Source of the DNA: Oscillospiraceae bacterium
GTDB lineage: Bacteria; Bacillota; Clostridia; Oscillospirales; CAG-272
Assembly (NCBI GenBank): GCA_015063725.1
Contig: SVTP01000004.1
Location: 24,911-88,910, forward strand
Reading direction: 5' to 3'
DNA length: 64,000 nt
The notes under the pieces were generated by a model. It ran no database searches and had not been told where the DNA came from. It saw only the letters and a list, made by a program, of their open reading frames with translations. Position numbers and translations under genes: made by a program. Every line of letters begins with the position of its first letter. Positions within the stretch are counted from its first letter, which is position 1. This document shows positions 57,339 to 64,000 of the stretch, piece after piece.

Positions 57339-58712
57339 TCAGTTATCCCCCGCAATCTGTCTTGCAACGTATACGCCGCTGGCGGATGCGTGCGAGAGAG
57401 AGTGGGTGATGCCGCTGCCGTCGCCAATGATATAGAGTCCCTCGTATTTGGTTTCGAGGTGCTCGTTGACCTTGACCTCCATATTGTAGAATTTCACTTC
57501 TACGCCATACAGGAGCGTATCGTCGTTTGCGGTACCGGGAGCGATCTTATCCAGCGCGTAGACCATCTCAATGATGCCATCTAGGATACGCTTGGGAAGC
57601 ACGAGGCTGAGGTCGCCGGGAGTTGCGTTGAGCGTGGGAGTAACAAAGGACTCCTCAATTCTCTTTGCCGTAGAACGCTGACCGCGAATGAGGTCGCCAA
57701 AGCGTTGCACGATGACACCGCCGCCAAGCATATTGCTAAGGCGCGCGATGGATTCGCCGTAGCCGTTGGAATCCTTAAAGGGCTCGGAGAAATGCTTTGC
57801 AACAAGCAGTGCAAAGTTGGTGTTGCTCGTGTGCTTTGCGGGATCCTCGTAGCTGTGTCCGTTTACGGTAATGATGCCGTTGGTGTTCTCGTTAACAACG
57901 GCGCCGCGAGGGTTCATGCAGAAGGTGCGCACCTTGTCGCCGTATTTGGGGGTGCGGTAAACGATCTTGCTCTCGTAAAGCTCGTCGGTCAAGTGTGAGA
58001 ATACCTCGGCGGGAAGCTCCACGCGCACGCCGATATCCACGCGGCTCGACTCGGTGGGAATATCCATCTCGCAGCAAACCGTCTCCATCCATTTGGAGCC
58101 GCTGCGGCCAACCGAGATGATGCACTTCTCTGCCGTGTATTCCTTTTTGCCGCAATAGATGCGATAGCCGCCGTCCGCCTCACGAGTGATGTGCTCGACG
58201 GGTGTATCAAAGAAGAAATCTACTTTGTCGGAAAGATGATTATAAAGGTTCTCCAATACAACGTAGTTGATATCGGTACCGAGATGGCGAACAGATGCAT
58301 CCAACAGATGCAGGTCGTTTTGCATGCAGATCTTTTTGAATTTGCTGCCTGCGGTGGAATAGAGCTTTGTGCCCTCGCCGCCGTAGAGCATATTGATGTC
58401 GTCAACGTATCTCATCAGATCCAATGCGGTCTTTTTGCCAATGTATTCGTAAAGCGTGCCGCCAAAATCGTTTGTGATGTTGTATTTGCCGTCCGAAAAA
58501 GCGCCTGCGCCGCCAAAACCACTCATAATGGAGCAGCTCTTGCAGCCAATGCAGCTCTTGATCTTCTCTCCGTCAATGGGACATTTGCGCTTTGCAAGGG
58601 CGTGTCCCGCCTCAAAAACGGCAATCTTGAGGGTGGGATCGAGCTTTGCAAGCTCGTATGCGGAAAAAATACCGCCGGGGCCTGCGCCAATGATGATAAC
58701 GTTGTAATTCAT
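57339..58712 (-). CDS. FAD-dependent oxidoreductase (COG2509-like)
   Basis: 457 residues. FAD site VIIIGAGPGGIFSAYELAK at the N terminus, an early Cys-rich stretch (KCPIDGEKIKSCIGCKSC) and SGFGGAGAFSDGKYN are typical of this family. A second flavin contact is CIISVGRSGS, and the C terminus has YIIGDGSGITHSLSHASASG. Partner and substrate are unknown; the Cys cluster could be redox-active. Confidence 0.9.
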   Translation of the reverse strand: MNYNVIIIGAGPGGIFSAYELAKLDPTLKIAVFEAGHALAKRKCPIDGEKIKSCIGCKSCSIMSGFGGAGAFSDGKYNITNDFGGTLYEYIGKKTALDLMRYVDDINMLYGGEGTKLYSTAGSKFKKICMQNDLHLLDASVRHLGTDINYVVLENLYNHLSDKVDFFFDTPVEHITREADGGYRIYCGKKEYTAEKCIISVGRSGSKWMETVCCEMDIPTESSRVDIGVRVELPAEVFSHLTDELYESKIVYRTPKYGDKVRTFCMNPRGAVVNENTNGIITVNGHSYEDPAKHTSNTNFALLVAKHFSEPFKDSNGYGESIARLSNMLGGGVIVQRFGDLIRGQRSTAKRIEESFVTPTLNATPGDLSLVLPKRILDGIIEMVYALDKIAPGTANDDTLLYGVEVKFYNMEVKVNEHLETKYEGLYIIGDGSGITHSLSHASASGVYVARQIAGDN

Positions 58713-58746
58713 ATATGACCTCCAAAAAGGTTAATGACAGTAAAAT

Positions 58747-58762
58747 ACGGGCTTGCGCCCGT
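58747..58762 (-). promoter_or_regulatory. Leader hairpin of the FAD oxidoreductase gene
   Basis: ACGGGC-GCAA-GCCCGT, a six-pair stem with a GNRA tetraloop, followed by ATTTT, between the promoter and the RBS. It may be an attenuator or mRNA stabiliser. Confidence 0.4.
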
Positions 58763-58775
58763 TTCTCCATTGTCT

Positions 58776-58804
58776 ATTATATCATATCTTTCTTTATTTG
58801 TCAA
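58776..58804 (-). promoter_or_regulatory. Promoter of the FAD oxidoreductase gene
   Basis: TTGACA (58799-58804), 17-bp spacer, TATAAT (58776-58781), minus strand. Confidence 0.85.
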
Positions 58805-58833
58805 GGGGGTACCCCACAGTTAAAAAAAGAGAG

Positions 58834-58861
58834 AAAACGGCTACCGCTCGGTAGCCGTTTT
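58834..58861 (-). terminator. Terminator directly after the 131-aa gene
   Basis: AAAACGGCTACC/GGTAGCCGTTTT with loop GAGC, abutting the stop codon. Confidence 0.85.
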
Positions 58862-59257
58862 TCAGCAAGCGGTCTCGTCGTCCGATTGCTCGCTTTGCAA
58901 TTGCGCCTCTGCCTCTTTTTTCTTTTTCTTTTTGCTCTTGAGGGCGTTCTTTGCCTTTTGGTACATTTGCTCAAGGACGGCAAGCGTTTTTTCATCCTTG
59001 GGGAAAAGCCACCTCAAAAAGCCGATTGCAATGGGAACGGTGATAAGCTTTTCGGGTGTGAATGGAAGCCAAAGAAAGCCAAGATATACACTCCCCATAG
59101 CAAGCATCCAACCGATATCATAAAACGTACCAACACCAATAAAAATATAGCACCAGCCGTTTGTAATCATCCACGCCAATCCAAAGCACAAAACGAAGCG
59201 CGGATTGAGGAGAAATTGGACTATTTTTTTGATCGTTTCTTTCAGCTTTTCTTTCAT
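58862..59257 (-). CDS. Small membrane protein, unknown
   Basis: 131 residues. Amphipathic start MKEKLKETIKKIVQFLL, three hydrophobic segments (about 18-35, 38-55 and 63-85), then a charged coil-forming tail ALKSKKKKKKEAEAQLQSEQ. Tryptophan-rich loops. Monocistronic with its own promoter (59297-59325). No family recognised. Confidence 0.75.
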   Translation of the reverse strand: MKEKLKETIKKIVQFLLNPRFVLCFGLAWMITNGWCYIFIGVGTFYDIGWMLAMGSVYLGFLWLPFTPEKLITVPIAIGFLRWLFPKDEKTLAVLEQMYQKAKNALKSKKKKKKEAEAQLQSEQSDDETAC

Positions 59258-59296
59258 TTAATCACCATACCCATCTGCCGAATGTTGATTACTCTC

Positions 59297-59325
59297 ATTA
59301 TACCACAGGATATTCCAAATGTAAA
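59297..59325 (-). promoter_or_regulatory. Promoter of the 131-aa membrane protein gene
   Basis: TTTACA (59320-59325), 17-bp spacer, TATAAT (59297-59302), minus strand. Confidence 0.75.
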
Positions 59326-59351
59326 TAGGATGACACGTTTTTTTGCAAATA

Positions 59352-59399
59352 AAAAACGACATATCGCAAAAAAAGCGAGATGCCGTTTTGATTTTTTAA
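59352..59399 (-). terminator. Terminator of the 114-aa lipoprotein gene
   Basis: AAAACGGCATCTCGC and GCGATATGTCGTTTT pair with wobbles, then TTTT. Confidence 0.75.
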
Positions 59400-59402
59400 A
59401 GG

Positions 59403-59747
59403 TTAAGGATTGCCGTTGGCATCGGTTTTGACAACCGAATAAACGTTGAGCACCTGACCGGGATAAGAGAGTGCCACCTTGCCGTCAAAGGAGATGCGCA
59501 AATGGTCTCCCACATCGAATTTAGGAGCGTTTTGGATGTTGGTGTTTACAATAATCTTTTCGCCAATGGGAAACGTGCCGTTGCCGGAGTTGGTCACTTC
59601 CATCAGGCACCCTTTATCCAAAATTTCAATTACCTTGCCCGTAAAATAGGGGTTTTCGGTGTCAAGCGGCTCTTGGGGCTTTTTTTGACACGCGCAAACA
59701 GCAACCACGCAAACAGCCGCGAGGCAAGCAAGCAAAATCTTTTTCAT
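59403..59747 (-). CDS. Small lipoprotein, DUF3221-like
   Basis: 114 residues from ATG at 59747 (AAGGAG). Signal peptide with lipobox AVCAC, then one small beta-barrel-like domain: YFTGKVIEILDKGCLMEV and GDHLRISFDGKVALSYPGQV resemble DUF3221 of Bacillus lipoproteins. Function unknown. Own promoter at 59783-59811. Confidence 0.8.
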   Translation of the reverse strand: MKKILLACLAAVCVVAVCACQKKPQEPLDTENPYFTGKVIEILDKGCLMEVTNSGNGTFPIGEKIIVNTNIQNAPKFDVGDHLRISFDGKVALSYPGQVLNVYSVVKTDANGNP

Positions 59748-59782
59748 CGTTTCAAATCTCCTTGTCTTGTCGAACTGTATAG

Positions 59783-59811
59783 AGTATACCACAAAATTGT
59801 CGAAAAGTAAA
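59783..59811 (-). promoter_or_regulatory. Promoter of the 114-aa lipoprotein gene
   Basis: TTTACT (59806-59811), 17-bp spacer, TATACT (59783-59788), minus strand. Confidence 0.65.
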
Positions 59812-59876
59812 GACCGTAGCGTGATTTTGTGAAAGTTTCCTTTCTTTCATTTTATCGGACAATATTTTTAAAAAAA

Positions 59877-59906
59877 CAACACCCACCGTTTTGAGTGGGT
59901 GTTGTA
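59877..59906 (-). terminator. Terminator of the 75-aa gene
   Basis: AACACCCAC/GTGGGTGTT stem, then GTTTTTTT on minus. Confidence 0.85.
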
Positions 59907-59913
59907 AAATGCA

Positions 59914-60141
59914 TTATGCTCCCCTTTTGCGTTTGATGACGGCTTTTATCACAAGGCAGATCAAAAGCCCCACAAGGGTAAAGACGCCGTAGAACAAAAT
60001 GCTTGTGTACCACGGGGCAGACTGTGCGGCGTATTGCTCGGGATGCGCGTAAAAATCCCAAACAACGTACGCGCTGTTCCCCAAAAAAGCGCCAACAAGG
60101 GCAACCATAAGCGTATTCAAAAAAACGTTCCATTTTTTCAT
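59914..60141 (-). CDS. Small two-helix membrane protein
   Basis: 75 residues from ATG at 60141 (AAAAGGAG). Helices at about 7-28 and 46-67, with an extracytoplasmic loop FYAHPEQYAAQSAPWYTS and a basic C terminus KRKRGA. It lies downstream of the alpha/beta hydrolase gene. Unknown function. Confidence 0.72.
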   Translation of the reverse strand: MKKWNVFLNTLMVALVGAFLGNSAYVVWDFYAHPEQYAAQSAPWYTSILFYGVFTLVGLLICLVIKAVIKRKRGA

Positions 60142-60189
60142 AAGGTAAGCTCCTTTTCAAAATTGATCAGGGCATTGGTGCCCTTTTTA

Positions 60190-61071
60190 TCAGTGCAAAT
60201 GATTTTGCAGAAATTCTTTGATTTTTGTTTGGTAAAGTTCGGTTTGTTTATACATTCCGTTACCGTGATTGCAGCCTTGCAAAATGATGATTTCCGTCTG
60301 GTTTGGGTTGGCTTTTTGGATGGTTTCAAACAGCTCCTCTTGGTGCTCGTTGCTGCCGGCAGAAAGAAGAAGCGGATAGCGGCAAGCAGAAACGATCTTG
60401 ACAGCTTCAAAATCTCCCACGGCACACCCAAACTCTTTTTGAAAGCGTTTGATTGCATAGGATGCAATCTTTTCGGAGTTCTTTTGAAAAACCTCTTTGG
60501 ATACGTTTTTGAAAAATTGCTCGATGCTGATGCTCGGGGCATCGGCAATCAAACACTTGACGTTCTCCATTTCAATTTTTGAGAGATCTAACACGATTCC
60601 ACCGCCCATGCTCAAGCCGTGAATAACGATCTTTCCATCGGGAGTCAGCCCGTTGATCTTTTTTACCCAATCGACCATGTCGATATGCTCCAGAGCGCCA
60701 AAGGATAGGTATTTCCCCTCGCTCAAGCCGTGTGCTCTTTGATAGGGAATCAAGACGTTGTAGCCCATTGACAGGTAAAACAAACCTGGAAAAGCCCATT
60801 CGCGCTCGGCGTGACTTGTATACCCGTGCGCACAAATAACGGTGACATCACTGTTGTTTGGATAATAAATTCCCCTTAATTTGAGGTTGTCGCGACTGGT
60901 GACCTCAAGCGTTTGGTGCGGTCTTGTTTGAATTTCAGTCAAGGAGTTGTGCACCTTTTGAATGGTGTCGTACCAGGAGTCACTTGGTGGCACCATTGCA
61001 TACGCCTTGTTGATGTCAGGCCTTTTTAAGAGCTTGTTGAATAATACGTTCGCCTTTATTTTTTCAAACAT
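60190..61071 (-). CDS. Alpha/beta hydrolase
   Basis: 293 residues. Oxyanion region CAHGYTSHAEREW, nucleophile elbow HGLSMGGGIVLDLS, acid region LLLSAGSNEHQEELF and His in GCNHGNGMY. Weak hydrophobic start but no clear signal peptide. Resembles serine-peptidase-like or esterase members; substrate unknown. Third gene of the DUF3795-MmcQ operon. Confidence 0.9.
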   Translation of the reverse strand: MFEKIKANVLFNKLLKRPDINKAYAMVPPSDSWYDTIQKVHNSLTEIQTRPHQTLEVTSRDNLKLRGIYYPNNSDVTVICAHGYTSHAEREWAFPGLFYLSMGYNVLIPYQRAHGLSEGKYLSFGALEHIDMVDWVKKINGLTPDGKIVIHGLSMGGGIVLDLSKIEMENVKCLIADAPSISIEQFFKNVSKEVFQKNSEKIASYAIKRFQKEFGCAVGDFEAVKIVSACRYPLLLSAGSNEHQEELFETIQKANPNQTEIIILQGCNHGNGMYKQTELYQTKIKEFLQNHLH

Positions 61072-61104
61072 GGTTCTCTCCGTTGATTTTGTAAATAAAT
61101 CGCT

Positions 61105-61467
61105 TTATTGACCGCCGAGGATCTCCTGCTGTCTTTTTTTGCTAAAGCCCTTGAGAATGAGGTTATAGGACTTGTCCGCCATCTCCCTGAGCAATTCGTC
61201 GGGGACCTTTCCGTCGGGCTTGACAGAGTTCCAATGGATCTTGTTCATGTAAAAGCCGGGGATGATGTCCTCGTATGCTTCTCTTAAAGCTTCGCCTTCA
61301 AACGGGTCAAGCTTGAGCGTGATGTAGTAGGGTTGATCGCGGTCATCCAGACACACTGCCAAAAACATCTTGTCACCGATCATATAGCGAACCCAGTTCC
61401 AGTTCTCGGTGTTTTTCGTCACACCCGGTTTTTGCATCAGGTATTCGTCAAGCCACGTGTATCGCAT
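61105..61467 (-). CDS. MmcQ/YjbR family protein
   Basis: 120 residues with the family's core: NWNWVRYMIGDKMFLAVCLD, LKLDPFEGEALREAY and MNKIHWNSVKPDGKVPDELL. Members have a DNA-binding-like double-wing fold but unclear role. It starts 21 bp after the DUF3795 gene. Confidence 0.92.
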   Translation of the reverse strand: MRYTWLDEYLMQKPGVTKNTENWNWVRYMIGDKMFLAVCLDDRDQPYYITLKLDPFEGEALREAYEDIIPGFYMNKIHWNSVKPDGKVPDELLREMADKSYNLILKGFSKKRQQEILGGQ

Positions 61468-61488
61468 AGATTTCTCCCCTCTCTGTAA

Positions 61489-61731
61489 TTAAAGCTTTCT
61501 CAAGTTGTCGATTCTTTCGGAGTTCTCGGATGCCGCCCACTCTTTGAGCGTGTCGCAAGGAAATTGCGCGCATTTGCCGCAATGCTCCTGCCCCTTTTCG
61601 GCGTTGCATTTGTAGAGGTCGCATTCGCCCCAAAAGACCTTGCCCTCGATTGTCTTACAGCCCTTGCAGCCTTGCTCGACCTTGAACTTGCAGGAATCAC
61701 AGTCGATTCCACAAATAGAATAGTTTGCCAT
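61489..61731 (-). CDS. DUF3795 domain protein
   Basis: 80 residues with ten Cys in the DUF3795 order: CGIDCDSCKF, GCKGC, CDLYKC, CGKCAQFPCD. The pattern suggests zinc or Fe-S binding. First gene of a three-gene operon with promoter at 61773-61801 and RBS GGAGGG. Confidence 0.9.
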   Translation of the reverse strand: MANYSICGIDCDSCKFKVEQGCKGCKTIEGKVFWGECDLYKCNAEKGQEHCGKCAQFPCDTLKEWAASENSERIDNLRKL

Positions 61732-61772
61732 GCTTATTTCCCTCCGAAAATTTGAGTTTGGTGGTTAATTAG

Positions 61773-61801
61773 ATTGTAGCATAAAAATATAGAAAAGTCA
61801 A
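61773..61801 (-). promoter_or_regulatory. Promoter of the DUF3795 operon
   Basis: TTGACT (61796-61801), 17-bp spacer, TACAAT (61773-61778), minus strand. Confidence 0.7.
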
Positions 61802-61852
61802 TAGGCTGTTATCTTGTATTTTATTGTGGGATGGGGCAAACTCTCCCTACAA

Positions 61853-61888
61853 AAAACCACCACAGACAAACGTCTGTGGTGGTTTTTT
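61853..61888. terminator. Terminator of the 270-aa lipoprotein gene
   Basis: CCACCACAGAC/GTCTGTGGTGG, loop AAAC, flanked by A and T tracts, so it can work in both directions. Confidence 0.9.
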
Positions 61889-61952
61889 AATTTGTCAATA
61901 TGAGTTTTTCACCAATATGGTTGCAACTCACAATCTTTACCTTTGTACGCAA

Positions 61953-62765
61953 TCAATCAATTTTGGCATTGAATTGGTCGGTAACGTCTGTATAAGAATC
62001 ACCATCTGCAGGAGCAGTTACTTTCTTAGTTGTTCCAACTTCGGTAAAGATAGATTCGGTATGCGTGGTAGCCGTTGCACCCATCACATCCATCGCAAAG
62101 TCGCTTTCCATTCTCAGGATCTTTCCATCTTTGCTAAAATACACTTTATAGTCTACATTGCCTTGAATGGTTGCTTCAAGATCTGCTTTATTCAAAAGCT
62201 TGGAATATTCTTCACCGCTTACGCTGAATTGAATATAATATTCTTCGCCCTCTTGCTTGATAACGATATCGCTGAACCAGCTCTCTGGAATATCAAGGAT
62301 CTTGTTTTCCTCTTCGCTACTGCCAAGGAATTTTTCGTAATAATCCTTTTTAGAAATGGTTGCTTTTGCCTTTACTCCGCTCATTTCAGCGTAAATAACA
62401 CCATCTACGTACCAGCCTTCAGAGTCTGTGCCTTCCATATCGCTGCTGGTTTTGTAATGGGAGTTATCTCCATCCACCTCTTGAACGACGGTCTGCTTTA
62501 CTTCAATGATTTCGCCATCCATATCGATGCGGATATCTTGCACTGCAGTAAGCGTAAAGTTGGTTGCATTTTTGAGAAGCGTGCTTGCATCAGCATACAA
62601 CTGTTCGGGAGTCTTTCCGCCAAGAGTTTTCAGGTTGCCGTTCTCATCGGTTACATCCTCGACGATTGTGGTGACATCCTCTTTGTCCTCGTCCTTACAC
62701 GCAGTAAAAGCGAAGCAGCTGCAAACGAGAATTGCACACATCAGGAATACTAAGAGCTTTTTCAT
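61953..62765 (-). CDS. LolA/LppX-like lipoprotein (DUF6612-type)
   Basis: 270 residues. Signal peptide with lipobox AFTAC. The mature part has the antiparallel pattern of LolA/LppX-like lipid-binding folds: LKNATNFTLTAVQDIRIDMD, VDGVIYAEMSG, and YKVYFSKDGKILRMESDF. The C-terminal VTAPADGDSYTDVTDQF suits this group. Role unknown, perhaps binding a hydrophobic ligand. Monocistronic. Confidence 0.8.
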   Translation of the reverse strand: MKKLLVFLMCAILVCSCFAFTACKDEDKEDVTTIVEDVTDENGNLKTLGGKTPEQLYADASTLLKNATNFTLTAVQDIRIDMDGEIIEVKQTVVQEVDGDNSHYKTSSDMEGTDSEGWYVDGVIYAEMSGVKAKATISKKDYYEKFLGSSEEENKILDIPESWFSDIVIKQEGEEYYIQFSVSGEEYSKLLNKADLEATIQGNVDYKVYFSKDGKILRMESDFAMDVMGATATTHTESIFTEVGTTKKVTAPADGDSYTDVTDQFNAKID

Positions 62766-62806
62766 ATAAATGTCCTCCTAAGATTTTTTGCCATATCGGC
62801 GGTTTT

Positions 62807-62835
62807 ATTATAACACCTTTTTATGCTTTTGTCAA
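62807..62835 (-). promoter_or_regulatory. Promoter of the 270-aa lipoprotein gene
   Basis: TTGACA (62830-62835), 17-bp spacer, TATAAT (62807-62812), minus strand. Confidence 0.85.
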
Positions 62836-62904
62836 GGGATATGCGCATTTTACATTCCCATACTTTGGTACAATCTGCTTGTTAAAGCAGAGAATGAAAA
62901 TAAA

Positions 62905-62933
62905 CAAATCCCCCACCGACGGTGAGGGAGTGA
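62905..62933 (-). terminator. Terminator of the TIM-barrel gene
   Basis: CTCCCTCACC and GGTGGGGGA pair around GTC, then TTTGTTT on minus. Confidence 0.75.
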
Positions 62934-62974
62934 CATTCAATGTTTGTTTTGCTCGACAAATCGAAATCAAGTTA

Positions 62975-63640
62975 TCAATTGTTATTTCTGTATTTTTCCA
63001 TCATACCTTTGAACAATTCCAGTGTTGACGGTGGTGTATATGTAATAGCGTTAGCACCGGCTTCAATGGTCGCTGATACTGATTCTTCTGTTTTTCCACC
63101 GCTCGCAATGATTGGAATATCGGGATAATCAGCTCTGATCTTTCTTACTATATCAGGAGTGTTCAGGCCTCCTGCAACATTGATAATAGTAGCGCCGTTA
63201 TTTAATCTGTCAGCAATATTGGTATTTTCAGATACAACTGTAATAATTACAGGAATATCCACAACCTCTGAAACGGCCTTTAAATCTTCATTACTGATCG
63301 GGGCATTCAATACTACACCCATAGCCCCTTGGCTTTCTACATCCTTGGCAAGATTAACCGATCTTTCGCCTTGCGTGGTTCCACCGCCCACACCGCAAAA
63401 TACAGGTATATAGGAATTTTTGATGATGGCGTTGCTGATAGCTTGTTGAGGTGTAAATGGATATACTGCAAACACAGCATCGGCATCACAATTTCTAATA
63501 ATTGCGATATCCGTTGTGAACACCAATGATTTGATTCTCCTACCAAATATTACAATTCCGGACGCCTTGCGTATACTTGTTGGCATTTCTAAAATATGGT
63601 GTCTGAGCTTTGCTTTGTAATTAGGAATGTTATCCTTCAT
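62975..63640 (-). CDS. TIM-barrel protein, phosphate-binding type
   Basis: 221 residues. The end of the barrel, IIASGGKTEESVSATIEAGANAI (partial), is a typical phosphate-binding element, and INVAGGLNTPDIVRKIR an inner strand. GVGGGTTQGERSV is Gly-rich. Resembles nitronate-monooxygenase-like or ThiG-like barrels often annotated only as hydrolase. Reaction unknown. RBS AAAGGAGG. Confidence 0.8.
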   Translation of the reverse strand: MKDNIPNYKAKLRHHILEMPTSIRKASGIVIFGRRIKSLVFTTDIAIIRNCDADAVFAVYPFTPQQAISNAIIKNSYIPVFCGVGGGTTQGERSVNLAKDVESQGAMGVVLNAPISNEDLKAVSEVVDIPVIITVVSENTNIADRLNNGATIINVAGGLNTPDIVRKIRADYPDIPIIASGGKTEESVSATIEAGANAITYTPPSTLELFKGMMEKYRNNN

Positions 63641-63690
63641 TTTGATGAACCTCCTTTAATTTGATAAATTCAAGTTTATCTATCAATCGC

Positions 63691-63719
63691 ATTATACCAT
63701 AAATTTTGACAAAAGTAAA
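63691..63719 (-). promoter_or_regulatory. Promoter of the TIM-barrel gene
   Basis: TTTACT (63714-63719), 17-bp spacer, TATAAT (63691-63696), minus strand. Confidence 0.75.
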
Positions 63720-63757
63720 TAGGACGGCGGAGTTTTTACAAATTGAACCACCCTTTT

Positions 63758-63807
63758 TGTAGGGGCGACCATTGGTCGCCCGCGGGCGTGCAATGCACGC
63801 CCCTACA
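63758..63807. repeat. 50-bp palindromic intergenic repeat
   Basis: Outer arms TGTAGGGGCG/CGCCCCTACA enclose two inner hairpins, GGGCGACC-AT-TGGTCGCCC type and GGGCGTGC/GCACGCCC. The folded form is a three-way cloverleaf. Such TGTAGGGGCG elements occur as dispersed intergenic repeats in many Clostridia genomes. Confidence 0.75.
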
Positions 63808-63822
63808 ATATTTTGATATACA

Positions 63823-63858
63823 ACACAAAACAACACCCACCAAAAAACGATGGGTGTT
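63823..63858 (-). terminator. Terminator of a gene coming from the right edge
   Basis: AACACCCA/TGGGTGTT stem with loop, followed by GTTTTGT on minus, 66 bp after the possible stop codon at 63925. Confidence 0.65.
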
Positions 63859-63924
63859 GCACCAAATTTGCATCAAGATCACACCAACATTCAACGCTGT
63901 TCTGCTCGACAAATTGGGAATTGG

Positions 63925-64000
63925 CTATAAGACCTCTTGCCCTTTTGCAATAAAATAAACTTCTTGCATTGCCGCAATGGTTGCGAGTAAACATATTGTA
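63925..64000 (-). CDS. Possible C-terminal end of a gene cut by the right edge
   Basis: The minus-strand frame entering from the edge gives TICLLATIAAMQEVYFIAKG then QEVL and a stop at 63925. A terminator follows, supporting a gene tail here. Only 24 codons are visible, so this is tentative. Confidence 0.35.
   Translation of the reverse strand, partial: TICLLATIAAMQEVYFIAKGQEVL

Noticed and set aside
63803..63994. A 63-codon minus-strand frame at the right edge
   Set aside because: It reads through a terminator hairpin; another frame gives a better gene tail ending at 63925.
1..64000. Prophage, integrative element or defence island
   Set aside because: No integrase, transposase, capsid, restriction or toxin-antitoxin gene was recognised; codon use and promoters look uniform.

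Overview
The window looks like chromosomal DNA of an endospore-forming Clostridia-class Firmicute, most likely an uncultured gut or anaerobic-community lineage. Evidence: an adjacent spoIIGA-sigE pair, strong AGGAGG-type ribosome binding sites, sigma-A promoters of the TTGACA-17-TATAAT type before most transcription units, U-tract terminators, and BspA-like leucine-rich-repeat (LRR) surface proteins. Order or family cannot be fixed from sequence alone. Most genes lie on the minus strand. I see no transposase, integrase, phage gene or CRISPR array.

Layout. 1-4450: a cut-off unknown gene, tRNA-Trp with an unusual inverted duplication of its 3' end, a 129-bp direct repeat, a polytopic membrane protein, then MATE exporter plus HAD phosphatase. 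4500-12684: a five-gene Gld-like ABC exporter operon (ATPase, permease, two GldG-like proteins, a DUF4340 protein). 12973-19625: a LytM/M23 envelope protein and two divergent units joining a BadF-type kinase, SIS protein, full DegT aminotransferase, half-size DegT-like partner and small membrane protein with a ceramidase-like hydrolase. 19761-26646: an Ig-like lipoprotein and a second exporter operon whose first gene fuses a YwaF-like membrane domain to an ABC ATPase. 26848-31418: tRNA-Pro with a long leader, and two surface phosphoesterase lipoproteins. 31594-34173: a TetM/EF-G-like GTPase fused to a Rae1/YacP-type NYN nuclease.

34218-43079 is the most system-like part: three tandem paralogous pairs, each an ECF sigma factor followed directly by a one-pass membrane protein with an anti-sigma-like cytoplasmic head, a cysteine module and an LRR ectodomain. 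Each pair has its own conserved weak-minus-35 promoter and a leader hairpin beside the Shine-Dalgarno sequence. Related cysteine modules occur in both upstream phosphoesterases, suggesting one surface-protein vocabulary.

43250-64000: a complete PTS operon (HPr, EI, EIIA, EIICB) whose HPr has Arg in place of Ser46; an AlkD-like repair protein; a peptidase-PlsY-methyltransferase operon; spoIIGA-sigE; two paralogous mini membrane proteins; an ACT-PFL-phosphodiesterase operon; an FAD oxidoreductase; and several small lipoproteins, membrane proteins and housekeeping genes, ending with a possible gene tail at the right edge. Coordinates and starts were chosen from RBS spacing, promoter position and gene overlap; family names come from recognised motifs, not from a search.
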